Origin: Papaver somniferum
Lineage: Eukaryota > Streptophyta > Magnoliopsida > Ranunculales > Papaveraceae
Direction: 5' to 3'
Assembly: GCF_003573695.1 (NCBI RefSeq)
Contig: NC_039363.1
Coordinates: 158,312,406-158,376,405, forward strand
Length of the DNA stretch: 64,000 bases
Part shown: in pieces, positions 21,421-32,251 of the stretch
Position numbering within the stretch: the first letter of the stretch is position 1
Layout: every line of letters begins with the position of its first letter
The notes under the pieces: model-generated
The model's database searches: none
Told to the model about the DNA's origin: nothing
Seen by the model: only the letters and a program-made list of their open reading frames with translations
Program-made: the position numbers and the translations under genes

Positions 21421-21656
21421 TCAATGCCACCAATAATTTTGGTGCCCCTCTTATATGAAAATACCAGGCCAGTCACATTCAGCTATTTTTGTCGCAAACA
21501 CCAATTAAGCAGTAACTTAGGTGTTTATTTATTGGATGATCGAAATACACTTGTACTTTCTACAAAAGCACTAAAATAGTATCGTTAGCCAAAATATCGA
21601 ATCTTAGCTAATATAAATATGGTATAAAATGCAGCATTTACGTGCTTATCAACAGT

Positions 21657-22055
21657 ATAGATGATGTCCTAGAACTTATTGTTCAATTGAATGTAAGATT
21701 TTATGAAGGAAAACGCGAAACACTCGGTCTTCAAAATAATCTGGTAGATTATGTGGAACAAAAATTGGCTCTATGCAATGAAGTTCATCAACAGACTACA
21801 GAGTGTGAAATTCTTACTCAATCGCTGGAGCATTCACAAATAAGGAATAAGATCCTTATTGAAGATTTTCTTACAGAGACATGTCGAAAGGTATGTCTAG
21901 ACAAGTGTTTAGATAAACATTTCCAACAAGGAATGGTTACCTTAAGAGTACATATGGAATGTCTTGAACAAAAGACATCAGCAATCTATCGGATGGCAGA
22001 TCTGGACCAAACGGGTTCAAGTTCAAGGAACATACCATCCTGGCACAAGATGTAA
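21657..22055 (+). CDS. Second half of the split family-B ORF, coiled coil
   Basis: This frame continues the ORF begun at 16466 once the solo LTR is removed. It encodes 132 residues from IDDVLELIVQLNVRF to NIPSWHKM. It is helical, with glutamine, leucine and glutamate at heptad-like spacing (LGLQNNLVDYVEQKLALC) and several cysteines near the end (CRKVCLDKCLDK). It is not a known Copia domain. An in-window ATG at 21642 lies inside the flanking LTR and is not the true start. Confidence 0.55.
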   Translation: MDDVLELIVQLNVRFYEGKRETLGLQNNLVDYVEQKLALCNEVHQQTTECEILTQSLEHSQIRNKILIEDFLTETCRKVCLDKCLDKHFQQGMVTLRVHMECLEQKTSAIYRMADLDQTGSSSRNIPSWHKM

Positions 22056-23222
22056 TCAAGGATATAGCATCTTGAAATATTCCTAATGAAGAGGATGGAT
22101 TTAAACCCCGCACAAGGGAACATGATAATGTCCCTAAAACAAAGAACGAAAAATTTCCTCAAAAGGTATTTGGTGAGGATCCCAACGCTTAATCGTGTTG
22201 GAATGTGCATCCTTACAATGGCCAATCTACTGAAGTAAGGAAGCACACATATATGGGAAATCTGTATCCTGTCAATGATCTCTTATTCAACAGAAAGATG
22301 CATCTGTCTCCATGTGTAGAAAAGTTGTATTGCAAACAACTTGTGTAAACAGGATAAGTTTCCTATCTAAAGTATCTACTGGCCTAGAAGATAATTTCTT
22401 TTCGAAGAAAGTTGTGATTTAGTAACACATAAGATGCGAAAATCCTTTCAAATCTTGTCAGAATTATTGATTCAAGGATGGCATCTATGTTTGGTATGTG
22501 TTAAAGATATTTCAAGTATATGTACTCAACGTGTCTGAGAACTTATGCTAAAAGATGCATTCTGTCTCCAGATCTCAAGTTAATCTTCTAAAAATGCTGA
22601 GTGCAATGGCTTCTAATGAAACTATTGATCTTGATTCCTTTAAGAAATTTGGTTGTGAAGATAAAAAAAAATAGGAAGATGTAACTAATCTCCTTTTCCA
22701 AAAGAGTTTGGATGCTAAGATTGATATTCTCAATCTCCGACAAGTCCTCCTCAGTACTACTGAAACAAATCATAGACAAGCAGCATTGCTAAAAACTGTT
22801 ATCCGTAACTAAGGAAACTGATTAAACTTGGAATCGTTATCAAGGAGTATGCTCGGAATATTAATCAAAAGGTTAATGCTTTAGCCTGTGAACATAACCA
22901 AGGTATTGTGTGCAGAATCCGAGATATCAGTCGAGATGCTGTTAATGAAGATCCTGAAAAATTCGAGGACATTGAAGATGATCTTTAAGAATCTGTTTAA
23001 AGATTTGTCAAGAAAATATACATCAATTTTTTATTTCTTTCAATAATTGTATAAGGTCTATTTTGAATAAAACTATCTATTATTTACGAATAAAATTATT
23101 AGTTTATAATTTTTCTTGTGATAGTTTTTCGATTACATAGCCTGTACTTGAATGCTTTATCTTATTGCTATGTATGTTTATGGGATGATTGATTCCGGTT
23201 TTCATAACCTTAATATTTGATA
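22056..23222 (+). pseudogene. Decayed continuation of the family-B internal region
   Basis: Short open pieces in changing frames continue the lysine- and glutamate-rich style: for example, near 22850-22990 a readable segment includes SRDAVNEDPEKFEDIED before a stop. An A-rich run lies at 22662. No protease, integrase, RT or RNase H is recognisable, although pol should be here. It is probably a degraded accessory region. Confidence 0.4.
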
Positions 23223-24765
23223 TCATATGTTGTGAACCCTTATGGGTTGGGTGACTTTTTGGTTTAGCGGTATTAAGTTCTAGACCATGTTGGTAGGCTT
23301 TATCAAAGGATCATAAGGGGTTCCGATTGAAACTCATGTGTGAAAAAGTCACAATATGTTGAATCGTCTTGGTTTAGCATAAAAGCATATGTGTTTCGGG
23401 GTTTTCAACTTTTGCTATGCATTAGTTAAAACTGGTTTTCAACCTTTCTCTGGTAAAGGTTGGTTGTTGTTGTTCTTTTGCCTTGCAAGAGGATGAAAAC
23501 ATGATGATATCCCCCACTTAAAGATGCGAAGAATTGGAGAAGAGGATGCGGAGCTTGAGGCAACGAATTTGTTAGTTAATCGTTTTCCTGTTTAATAAAA
23601 GCATGATTTTATTGCGTATATTTTGCTTTTGCTTAACGAAATTACGGTACAATTGATGTTTATTCCATTATGTGTGTATGGATGTATGTGTGTGATTCAA
23701 TTATTTCCGATTAAGAAAAACTATTGTTATCTTGCTTTATTGTTTGGTATCAATTGTTTAGGCTTATAAAATTACGGTGCAATTGCGGTGTTTTAATGTC
23801 TATCTTGTTTCAATTGCTTCCGGTTGAGATAAATAGTGGTGAAAGTTGATTTATTTGGTTTGTATGAATTGTTTATGGCTTAACAAAAGGTTTTCGGGAT
23901 GATTTTTTAGTCCAATTCGATTCCGGGTAAGAGAAACTAAGTTAATTATGATCTTAGTTAGACTTATCAAAGTGGAGGTTTCGGTTATTCAAGTCTAATC
24001 GAATGCCTTAACAAGAAATACTAGTTAACTAACCTTGCCTTGTTTAAAAGTGAAAGGTCTAAGTTATTATTTGAATAATTAGAACCTGATGATAAAAATA
24101 GAGTTAATTCTGATATTTATTTTGGTCTTATCGAATAAACGATTGTATTTGTGCGATCAGTTTAGCAAAGGAACTAAGGTTCTTAGTCAATTTTCGGTTT
24201 GCTAAACTATTAGGGAAAATTGCTTCGGGCAATTTTTTCCTCGGTAACATATCAAAACAAAATTACTTTGTAGTTTCGGTTTTGATATTGCTTATCTAAA
24301 ATGGTGTGTGGAACCCTCGTGCTTAACTCTTATAGGTTGCAAGTCTTTTGAGATTTGTAAGATCCTTTCGGTTTGTCCTTTATTTGCTCGTACCTTTGTA
24401 ATTTTTTGACAAAAAGGGGGAGATATATATGGAGTAAACAAGTGATATTAGTATTGATTTGGTATCACTAAGGAAAGGACAATGGTGCTTTAACGTTTTA
24501 TCTAACGAAAAGAGTAAAGCATAGACTAAGGGGGAGTAGCATATCATATTGATAAAGAGAATAACAAAGATGTGCGAATTGAAAATCTACCTATCTTACC
24601 TTTACGAGGAGTATTAGATTTGTTATTATAATGTCAACAACGGCATTTATGGATTGAATGTATACAAGTTATTGTGCTATTGAATTTGGGAATCAAGCGT
24701 ATGTGTAATAAATTCTTGTAATTTGTTTATCCATATGATGTAAGAGTTTTGTCACTAAAATTGAC
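23223..24765 (+). other. Conserved 3' untranslated region of family B
   Basis: From about 23223 (TTGTGAACCCTTATGGG) to the polypurine tract this 1.5-kb stretch aligns with the reverse complement of 60472-62046, where it follows RNase H of the antisense relative. Examples are the shared ACCATGTTGGTAGGCTTT and ATCAAAGGATCAT words. It also includes AAAAAGGGGGAGATATATAT (24409) and AAGGGGGAGTAGCATATCAT (24528). It has no open frame of interest. Confidence 0.75.
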
Positions 24766-24777
24766 AAAGGCGGAGAC
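24766..24777 (+). other. Polypurine tract before the middle LTR
   Basis: AAAGGCGGAGAC directly precedes the LTR start TGTTAGAGC and follows TCACTAAAATTGAC. Confidence 0.8.
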
Positions 24778-27628
24778 TGTTAGAGCATAGATCGGTTGAA
24801 CCCACCAAGCGTTGGTATGTCAATTTTGGTTGTCATATTTTAGTAAACCAAAACTCATTTAAAGAGTCTCTTGATTATATGCTAGAGTCAACTTCGTATA
24901 GGTTAACTTGAAAGTATTAGGATATGAGACATTACAAGTATTACGTGAAGACTTGAAGAAGCGAAGAAGTAAGGAGCTACAACGACGACATAATCCTTCC
25001 TCTTGAGGTTAGTAATATTTGACTTTAACTGTTTCATTCCCTAACGTATCTTTCAAGTGGCGCATATTGAAAACATAACTGCGAACCTGTAAATGATTAT
25101 ACTCTAGTTAGACGTAGTATTAAGGAATATAATACGAAGTATAACGCTTATCTTTTGAACTTCGTATATAAGACATCGACATAATCGTATGAATGCTATT
25201 GTGATTATTTATGGGTAAAGGTGAAGATTTCATCCTAGGAAACAATGTTTTACATTCGTTTAAAGAAAGTAAATTCATAAACTTGTTTTGTGAATCGAAA
25301 GGGAAATCGCTAGGCTCATTGGTATTTATTATTCATTGCAAATTTTTTGGATTACCAATATGTGTGATTAGTATAACCGCTCAAGACTTGTTTATATTCT
25401 TGGTAAAACTATTCACAAGGCCTAACTTTTGTATTGGTATGACTTTTATTAGTGAAACCGATCTTAAGTAATCACCTGAGATGGTATGATCAATTAGTTG
25501 TAATTGGTATGACCAACTCTGTACATTGGGGAACCGATCCTAGTAAGAGGTGAAACCGATCACAGGCAAAGGGGAATCGATCCTTGTAAGAGGCACAACA
25601 AGTCTTAGATATTGGTAACCGATTCTATGACTTGTGCAACCGAATACAATTTAGATACCATAAATATATGGTAACCGATCCTAGTACCTAGTCAACCAAA
25701 TTTTGGAAAGCTAGTGTGACCGATCCTAGTACCCACATGGAGGTAGAACCAAAACTTGATTTGGTAGAACCGTGAAACCCATGATTGGTGATTGAGTGTT
25801 CTTGATCAATCACATAGTTCTTGGAAGTCAGATGAACCAATTCTAAACTTGTTTGGAAGTATGGCAAATCAGTTCCAAGATTGAAAATATGAAAGAGGAT
25901 TTACAAAGTAAAGATTTCGACGTATTTTGAACATGTGCAATAACTCTTATCTTTTATTGCTCAAAGATATTCCTTAATAGCTAATGGAAAATTACGGATC
26001 GAAATAAATTGAGAATCTTTTAATTAAGATTTTTAGTTTTATATGCTTTTAATTTCCAGCAATTAAATGCATATCTTTATAAAGTTAAAATTGGTAATGT
26101 GCATTTACTAATTGAAGATTTTCTACTGAGATTTCGGTCATTAATTGGACAGAACATTTCCAGGAATTATGAAAACCGATTTGGTGTTTATTGCATATCT
26201 TTAAGAATATTCGGTTTTGGAAATTCCTTGGTGTCCAAACTTCCTTGGTATAAAAATATTGAAGTTTTCATTTCAAGGAAACTAATCCTCAGATCCAACA
26301 AAACTATCTTGTTGTGTTGTTACTGGTGGAGCCGTCTATTCGGAGAGGAAAGTAACCTAATTAGGCGAAATCTCTTACGACCGCTCGTTTGAAAGACTTC
26401 TTTGGGATTGGGAAGCTCTACAAGTACCGTTGGTGGGAAACTAGATAATTGTAGTTTATTATTAGTTTTCGATTGATTTGATTGACTAACGGTTGTTGAA
26501 CTTTGATTGCACCTAGTTTGTTTATGCTTGAGAATATTCTCTTCTGATATAAGATTCACTCAAACTAGATCGAAGTTTCGACGGGAGATCTTTAGACTGT
26601 TTGTAGATCTAAAGACGTCTTGTGATAATCCAACATTAACAGACTCCGTTCTGTGTGTGATTGATCACAAGATATTCAAGTTGATTGTGTACAAGTGTTT
26701 ATTGAAGATCTAAGAAGATTTGAAGACAAAGAAGACATTGAAAATATCTTATTTGAGTTCATAATCTTTGGTATACACAAAACTTGATCGGCTGGGGATC
26801 CAACTATAATCGGTTTATCTTTGATAAATTTTATTGATTAGTTGTGTAGATCTACATCAATACGTTTCTTTCTGAATCGAAGTATTGATTGCATAGTCTT
26901 AGCAATTACCTTGGTAGTTGTGGATTGATTGATCTAAGAACCAGAAAAAGGAGTTTACTGGGATAAATGGAAGATCCTTTTGTCAAACTCATATCACGTT
27001 GATTGAAAAGAGTTGTTACCGAACAGATTTGTTGTTCCTTTACTGTTTGACATACGAACCAAAGAAATTGTTCCAAGTGCGTGACTTATTGCAAGTTGGA
27101 GGCGCGGGGATACAGATGGAACTAGGTGAAATATAGGTTTAGTTTCTTGGTCTCAACTATACGAAGTTGGTTTATATTTTGTATAGCGGCTTAATCCTGA
27201 GAGTATTCAATTCTGGACAAAGTCCCGGGGTTTTTCTGCATTTGCGGTTTCCTCGTTAACAAAATCTTGTGTCTTTTACTTTTCTATTTCCGCAATTATA
27301 AGTTTTTTTATTATAATTAGAAGTAAAGTACACAAACATTAATTCCTATTTACTTGATAGCAACCCTATTGTGTTTGGTTAAGTCTGAACCTATTATCAA
27401 GTAAACATACTTCGTTGTTGTATTGTCTCGATCTTGAATCCATAGTCAATCACACAAGTTATCTTGTTGTCGTATTGTCTCGATCTCGTATCCATAGACG
27501 ATCACACGAAGTGTGAACCGATTAGTTGTGTTGTCTCGACTCAGTCCATTGACAATCACTTTCGGAGAAAGGACTTATAGGTGGAAAAGTTTTAGATTGA
27601 TGTATATTTGGGTACCCTCGTCTTTTCA
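24778..27628 (+). repeat. Middle LTR of the family-B complex
   Basis: It is 2851 bp, starting TGTTAGAGCATAGATCGG and ending GTACCCTCGTCTTTTCA. It includes a block of short ACCGATC repeats (about 25480-25760), a TATA-like GGTATAAAAATATTG near 26246 and the conserved box at 27234-27265. It serves as 3' LTR of the upstream element and 5' LTR of the emptied downstream one. Frames such as 25211-25471 and 26099-26392 recur in the sister LTR by homology and are not genes. Confidence 0.88.
25480..25760 (+). repeat. Short ACCGATC-type tandem repeats in the LTR
   Basis: About ten degenerate units of 25-35 bp share words such as AACCGATCCTAGTA, GTGAAACCGATCAC and GGTATGACC. The same block, with other unit numbers and orders, is in the sister LTRs at about 38330-38720 (+) and 59520-59760 (-, as GGATCGGTTCCCC). 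Confidence 0.75.
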
Positions 27629-27752
27629 CCTTTACTCGAACCTGTGTCATTTTGTCACAAAAAGGGGGAGAAATATATGGAGTAAACAAGTGGTTTTTAA
27701 TCACTAGGAAAGGACAATTGTGCTTAAACGTTATATCTAATGAAAGACTAAA
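27629..27752 (+). other. Stub of family-B 3' region, left of element D
   Basis: CCTTTACTCGAACCTGTGTC onwards matches 24385-24505, including AAAAAGGGGGAGA and ATGGAGTAAACAAGTG. It starts directly after the LTR end without a primer site, so nearly the whole interior was deleted. It continues at 37404 after element D. Confidence 0.8.
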
Positions 27753-28124
27753 TGATGTAGGACATCTACCTATTTTCATTGTGTCAACTATTATAGTTGA
27801 TCCCTTCGTCCGTATCAACAATGATTGTTGATCCCTAGCGTCTGTTTTAGATTACTTGCTTTGCAAGACCTTTTACTTTCCTAGTTTAGGTAGAATTCCT
27901 TTTTATTTTCTTTTAGTTGGCTCTACTAAGCCTATATATAAAGGCTAGGATTCTTCGTTTAGAACATACAATCTTTTATCAATATTATTATTACCATTAT
28001 CAAACCCTAAAGTATTGATCCTAGAATCAGATTTTATTAAGTTTCTGACGGAACTTAAACTCTCTTCTCGTCTCCAGCAACTAGTTTTCTTTCACCTCTA
28101 TCAATCATGATCTCTGCTACATTA
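27753..28124 (+). repeat. 5' LTR of element D
   Basis: It is 372 bp. A TATA box TATATATAAAGG at 27933 is conserved in the 3' LTR (about 37201). The end GCTACATTA is followed by the primer site. The termini TGATGTAG and CTACATTA are near-perfect inverted repeats. Confidence 0.9.
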
Positions 28125-28138
28125 GTTGGTATCAGATA
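28125..28138 (+). other. Primer binding site of element D
   Basis: GTTGGTATCAGATA matches the initiator-Met primer core TTGGTATCAGA. Confidence 0.85.
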
Positions 28139-28198
28139 CAGAGTTTTTAGATTTTAATCTAAAGACAGATATTCGCTTCCGCAACTCAAATCCTATAC

Positions 28199-28221
28199 AA
28201 AAAAAACAACAAAAAAAACAA

Positions 28222-28251
<30 letters not shown>
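28199..28251 (+). repeat. A-rich run in the leader of element D
   Basis: About 50 bases of A are broken only by C (AAACAACAAAA words, then about 30 A). It lies between the primer site and the first ATG at 28279. Confidence 0.9.
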
Positions 28252-28254
<3 letters not shown>

Positions 28255-28278
28255 CTAGTTTTCTTATTCTCGTTTTTG

Positions 28279-28906
28279 ATCATGGAAAAAGTAAATATGG
28301 AAGATCTTTTGCAGCTTCGACTAGAATTATCAACAAGAATTGGAAAATATAAGGAGGAAATAATGAAGCTTCTTCGTTTGATTTATCCTCATGTAGAAGA
28401 TGAAAGGAAACTAAATACTTTATTGTGTCAGAGAAAATGAAAAGCAAAGATTGAAGAAGCTTGAAGATTATCTGATTACTATCGCTCAACGTAAAAGGGC
28501 TGAAACTGAACGTAAAAAACGTGAAAGGTTTAAGATTACTTTGGATGAAGCTAAACGTAGTTGTCCACTTCTTTTGGTCAAACTTTCCGGTAAAGAAGTA
28601 CAACAGAATTCATCGTCTTCTAATGATTCTGTAGCTGTTTCGGCTACCTCAGTTAACACAAAGGAGATGGGAGTTGTTGTTCCCATGGAAGAGATAAAAG
28701 CTACTTCTGAAGAGAAAGATAAAATTCAGGATAAACAAGTTTTGTCTTCCACTCAAGAGGTTTCGTTATCATCTGTGGATGTTAAAGATGTTTTGACTAC
28801 ATTTGTTCTTTACGAAGAAGAAGAAAATCAGGTAGACAAGTTAATGGAACAACATGTGTTTTGCTCTATGATGTTGTGTTGGTTACTGAAAAACCAAGTA
28901 CTATAG
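28279..28906 (+). pseudogene. First ORF of element D, coiled coil, one frameshift
   Basis: The ATG at 28279 opens MEKVNMEDLLQLRLELST; the frame stops at 28440. A +1 change near 28430 leads to an open stretch up to 28906 that begins in-frame with CVRENEKQRLKKLEDYL and is very rich in K, R and E (RKRAETERKKRERFKI), then serine/threonine and acidic residues. It is a likely coiled coil followed by a disordered acidic tail. I recognise no family. Its position would fit a gag-like protein, but it may be captured host sequence like the rest of the element. Confidence 0.45.
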
Positions 28907-29274
28907 TTCGAGATGATCCGAACTGGCCTTTGATGAAAATTCAAGTTATTTTTGAGTCTTGGCCTGACAACTGCAACATCTTTTCTTTGAGATTTCACGG
29001 AGAGTTTCTTTGGATAATTTATGTCCCTACTTTGAGCTCGCATAATTATTTCTTTGGAGAGTTTCCGGAAGGAGAAACATCGAGTAAACCATTGTTCGAA
29101 GTTTCTGGTACTCCATTATTACTTCCAAATTTATTTGGAGTTCTTATGTTTGCAATTGATTTTGTGCGCAATGATTCACCATGGATGGAGAACAGTAACA
29201 ATTCGATTGATTTTGTGCGCACTGATTGTGTTGATCAAAGGAGTGTCTTTATTCGAACTGGTGATATAGCATGA
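28829..29274 (+). CDS. Second ORF of element D (unrecognised)
   Basis: An open frame of about 148 codons runs from 28829 with no clear ATG; a first likely internal methionine is near MKIQVIFESWPDNC. It is hydrophobic and aromatic in the middle (FSLRFHGEFLWIIYVPTL), followed by FFGEFPEGETSSK, and it carries the repeated phrase SIDFVRTD/AIDFVRND near its end. It overlaps the end of the preceding frame. No family was recognised. It could be a captured exon set or an element-specific protein. Confidence 0.35.
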
Positions 29275-29696
29275 AATAATATTTTCAAACACTTTTCAAG
29301 TTCTTCGAGTTGTCTTCGTCAATCCTAGTGCACGCTGCAAAGATTCTACTTTTCTTCGTGACTAGAATATGGTATATCTTCCTGGAGTTGTTTTGTACAT
29401 ACCAACTTTGGAAGATAAGGTCGAGGAGTACATCTTATTTTGTCACGATGGAAGTACACAAATTGCTAGAAAATATTCTTGGAGTTGTTGTGCACATACA
29501 CAATGTTGTTGCTGATTATGAAGAAGAATTTTCCAAGGTAAAATCTTGTAGTTACACAAATATGCTGGTGGAAGTTAATAACGTTGGTTGTCGAAAACTG
29601 GTTATGGACGTGCTTTCAGTATAATATTTATTTCTTTCATATGCAAGTCTATAGAAGAGAGAACATAATTTCCAACTTAATTATCCTAAGAGAGTA
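29275..29696 (+). other. Unassigned stretch of element D
   Basis: Open frames shift often (29310-29624 is one). In another frame GVVLYIPTLEDKVEEYIL is readable near 29376-29430. There is no recognisable domain. It leads into the GH31-like segment. Confidence 0.4.
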
Positions 29697-30112
29697 ATGG
29701 GCAAGTTTTCAAAATCTGTTGTGGAAAGAATCTTACATGCTACAACAGATGGGATCAAGAGTTTCAGTGAGCTTGTACCGGTCGTTGGTCATTGGATTGA
29801 TATGAAGTGTTGTTTGGATTATATGATTATTACAATGACTGGATCGTATAAATCTCTTAAGATCAACTTTTCAGGTGTACATACTTCTTTGGGATTCAAG
29901 ACTATATCTAAGAACACTACACTCTACTATGGGGTCTTGGATTATGGTGCAACACAACATACAAGTGATTACAGAAATACTTGGGAGAATCTCAGGTATT
30001 TAATCTCTATAATGCTAAATCCTAGTATATTTGGAGTTCCGATGTCTGGTACAGAACTTGTGCTTTATGACGAAACTGCATTAAGAACATATCCCGAACT
30101 ATGTGTTCATAC
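29697..30112 (+). pseudogene. Captured alpha-xylosidase (GH31) segment, start of a GH31-pyruvate kinase fusion
   Basis: GH31 alpha-xylosidase (XYL1 type) removes xylose from xyloglucan in the cell wall. Three blocks in the proper order are readable: IKSFSELVPVVGHWIDM, matching the family's nucleophile region (LVP..GLWIDMNE, Asp kept, following Asn-Glu lost); LKINFSGVHTSLGFKTI with the TLYYGV that follows, matching PYKIN.SG..P.GFKTI...HYNGV; and NTWENLRYLISIMLN then IFGVPMSG, matching [24 protein letters not shown]. The stretches between blocks are shortened against a normal enzyme, so it is spliced or deleted and cannot be active. From about 30045 it passes in frame into pyruvate kinase. It is split at 30112 by the antisense Copia. 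Confidence 0.85.
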
Positions 30113-30381
30113 TGCCAACATACCATTAATGGCAGACATCATTCAATTCATTTCATTACAGAAACCAGGATTTTCATTACAGAGTTAATGATCTGTATGA
30201 TTGGTTTTAATACATCTCTAATGACCGACATAATTCTATCTAAGAAGACTACACACGTACAGAGAGTATGTGTGAATATAGGTCACACAATAGTCACGTG
30301 AAAGTGAAGAGGGAAAACTAATTTAAAAGTTATCCTACACTGCAACTTGAGTTATCTTTCACCGCAGTATTACTTGAGACA
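30113..30381 (-). repeat. 3' LTR of the Ale-like Copia
   Basis: It is 269 bp with TG..CA ends on the - strand. The end of RNase H runs into it. Confidence 0.9.
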
Positions 30382-31075
30382 ATATACCCTATCAAGCTCA
30401 TGGGTGCTGCAGCAACAGTGAGCTTGTCATGAAGCATTTTAAAACGAGGCCCATATAAACCCTTAGTGAATATGTCGGCTATCTGATCAAGAGTATGCAC
30501 ATAGAAACATTCAAAGCTTTAGACTGTACCAATTCTCTGACAAAGTGATAATCAAGATGAACATGCTTCATCTTAGAGTGCATAACAGGATTGAAAGCAA
30601 GGTTGATAGAGCTAATGTTGTCACAGCCTAGCTTTGGTGCACCAATAAGATCAAAGTGTAAATCTCTGAGAAGAAAACAGATCCATACAACTTCAGCTGC
30701 ACTATTTTCCAGAGTCCTGTATTCTGCCTCTGTACTGGATCTAGCTATTATAGTTTGCTTCTTTGAGGACCAGGAGACAGCATTAGAGCCCAAAAAGATA
30801 CAAAAACTTCCAGTGGAACACCTATCATCAGGACAGCCAGCCCAATCAGCATCTGAAAAACCTAAAAGAAATGAATCACCTCTGGTAAAATGAAGACCAT
30901 AACCAATTGTTCCTTTTATGTATCTTAAAATTCTCTTTGCTGCAATAAGATGTGGTGTCCTGGGATGCTGCATATGCTGACAGCCAACATTCACATCAAA
31001 AGATATTTCTGGTCTTGTCCAGGTCAAGTAATGAAGAGCACCAACCAAAGATCTGAAATCTGTAGGATTGTCCAA
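30375..31075 (-). pseudogene. RNase H and RT end of the Ale-like Copia
   Basis: RNase H degrades the RNA of the RNA-DNA hybrid during reverse transcription. The frame from 31075 to 30479 covers the RT-RNase H link (FRSLVGALHYLTWTRPEISF) and RNase H motifs: FSDADWAGCPDDRCSTGSFC, then SSTEAEYR, DNISSINLAFNPV and HSKMKHVHLDYHFVRE. A frameshift at about 30495 breaks the end; the normal tail (DQIADIFTKGLYGPRFKML) is readable in another frame down to about 30375. It joins the upstream RT in the same frame across a TGA at 31139. Confidence 0.9.
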
Positions 31076-32251
31076 TAGGTGACCATCTGTTTTGTTGAGT
31101 TTCTCAGAAGCTGCAATATGAGTCTGACATGGTTTAGCTCATTCCATATTGAACCTGTGAAGCAAATCAACTGCATATTTGGTTTGAGATAGAAAAACAG
31201 AAGTAGAATCCATTTTAACCTTAAGACCCAGGAAGTAATGTAGAGGTCCAAGGTCTTTGATAAGAAACTGCAGTTTAAGATGAGCTATAACAGTCTTGAG
31301 AAACTTAGCAGAGCTATCGGTGAGTAAAATATCATCAACATAAACCAATGCAACTGAGATCTAAGTGCCAACTTTATGGACAAAAAGAGAAGGATCTGAT
31401 GGTGAGTTCACAAACTGCAACTTGAGCAAAGCAGTACTCATCTTCTCATACCAGGCTCTGGGGGCCTGCTTAAGGCCATAGATAGCCTTATGTAAGAGAC
31501 ACACATGATTTGGTCTAGATTCATCTAAAAATCCTGGAGGTTGAGACATATATACCACCTCCTTTAAGTCTTCATGAAGGAAGGCATTGCTGACACCAAG
31601 TTGATGAATTTGCCAATTGAACTGCATTACCATGGATAAAATGATTCTGATGGTGGTTGGTTTAGCAACTAAACTGAAGGTTTCATCAAAGTCAATACCT
31701 TGTTGCTGATGATAACCTTTAGATATCAGTCTAGTCTTGTGCTTATCAATACTTCCATCCGGCTTATATTTGATCTTGAACACCCATTTACAGCCAATAA
31801 CATTATCAATACCAGTAGGATCAACCAGAGACCAAGTACCTGCATCATTAAGTGCTTTGTGTTCTGCAGATGAGGCAATTCTCCAAATTTCTTCTTTTTG
31901 TGCTTGACTGATACAAGTTGGTACTTTGGTAACCTTTGTTAGAAGAGCAACATCCAAAGGATGAAAAGTACCATAATAAGATTTTGGAGTCCTAATACCA
32001 TGTTTACCTCTAGTAACCATTGCATGATCATTCACAGTGATATGAGGAGAAGCAAGAGGAGTAGTGGAATTGACTGACACAGAAGAAGAAGGAAGAGAAG
32101 TGGGTGACTCAGAAAAAAAAGCTGGAACTGGTGAATATGGAAACATATCAGTTGATGATGGAGATGGAGAAGATTGCTTATAGGGAAAATAATGTTCATC
32201 AAATGAGACATGTCTTGAAACATAGACAGTTCCAGTAATGGATCTATACAT
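31076..32251 (-). pseudogene. Reverse transcriptase of the Ale-like Copia
   Basis: The frame from 32251 to 31361 carries the RT N-terminus (NVIGCKWVFKIKYKPDGSID, KTRLISKGYHQQQGIDFDET) and QLGVSNAFLHEDLKEVVYM; the conserved catalytic Asp of QLDV is Gly here. YGLKQAPRAWYEKM follows. A single TAG at 31361 interrupts it. The same frame then shows the catalytic box VYVDDILLTDSSAKF (YVDD at about 31331-31342) and HYFLGLKVK. A TGA follows at 31139. The frame differs from that of integrase, so a frameshift lies near 32250. It is not functional. Confidence 0.92.

Larger units (their letters stand above)
16835..21651 (-). mobile_element. Solo LTR of an Athila-like element, antisense, with nested insert
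   Basis: The left part (16835 to about 17570) matches 45820-46460 and the right end (about 21420-21651) matches 47240-47427, the LTR of the Athila-like element in the LINE. Read on the - strand it starts TGATAAGCACG and ends near CTACCA. The 5-bp targets are ACAAT (16830-16834) and ACAGT (21652-21656), four of five matching. Removing it with one target restores an open frame across the site, which strongly supports these ends. Without the nested element (18879-20731) it is about 3.0 kb, longer than the relative LTRs at 43255 and 45820 because of a C/A-rich middle. No internal region is present, so it is a solo LTR. Confidence 0.8.

Noticed and set aside
25480..25760. CRISPR-like regular short repeats
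   Set aside because: Units are degenerate, without uniform spacers, inside a plant LTR; the same holds for 38330-38720, 44284-44505 and 46923-47263.
28199..28251. A-rich run as a poly-A tail of a LINE, SINE or processed gene
   Set aside because: It lies in the leader of element D between primer site and first ATG, with no element end or target copy beside it.
29697..30112. Functional alpha-xylosidase gene
   Set aside because: Only short internal blocks remain, the conserved residues after the nucleophile are lost, and it is enclosed by LTRs.
30591..30893. + strand frame of 100 codons, and other + strand frames between 30400 and 34700
   Set aside because: They are shadows of the antisense Copia pol and gag.
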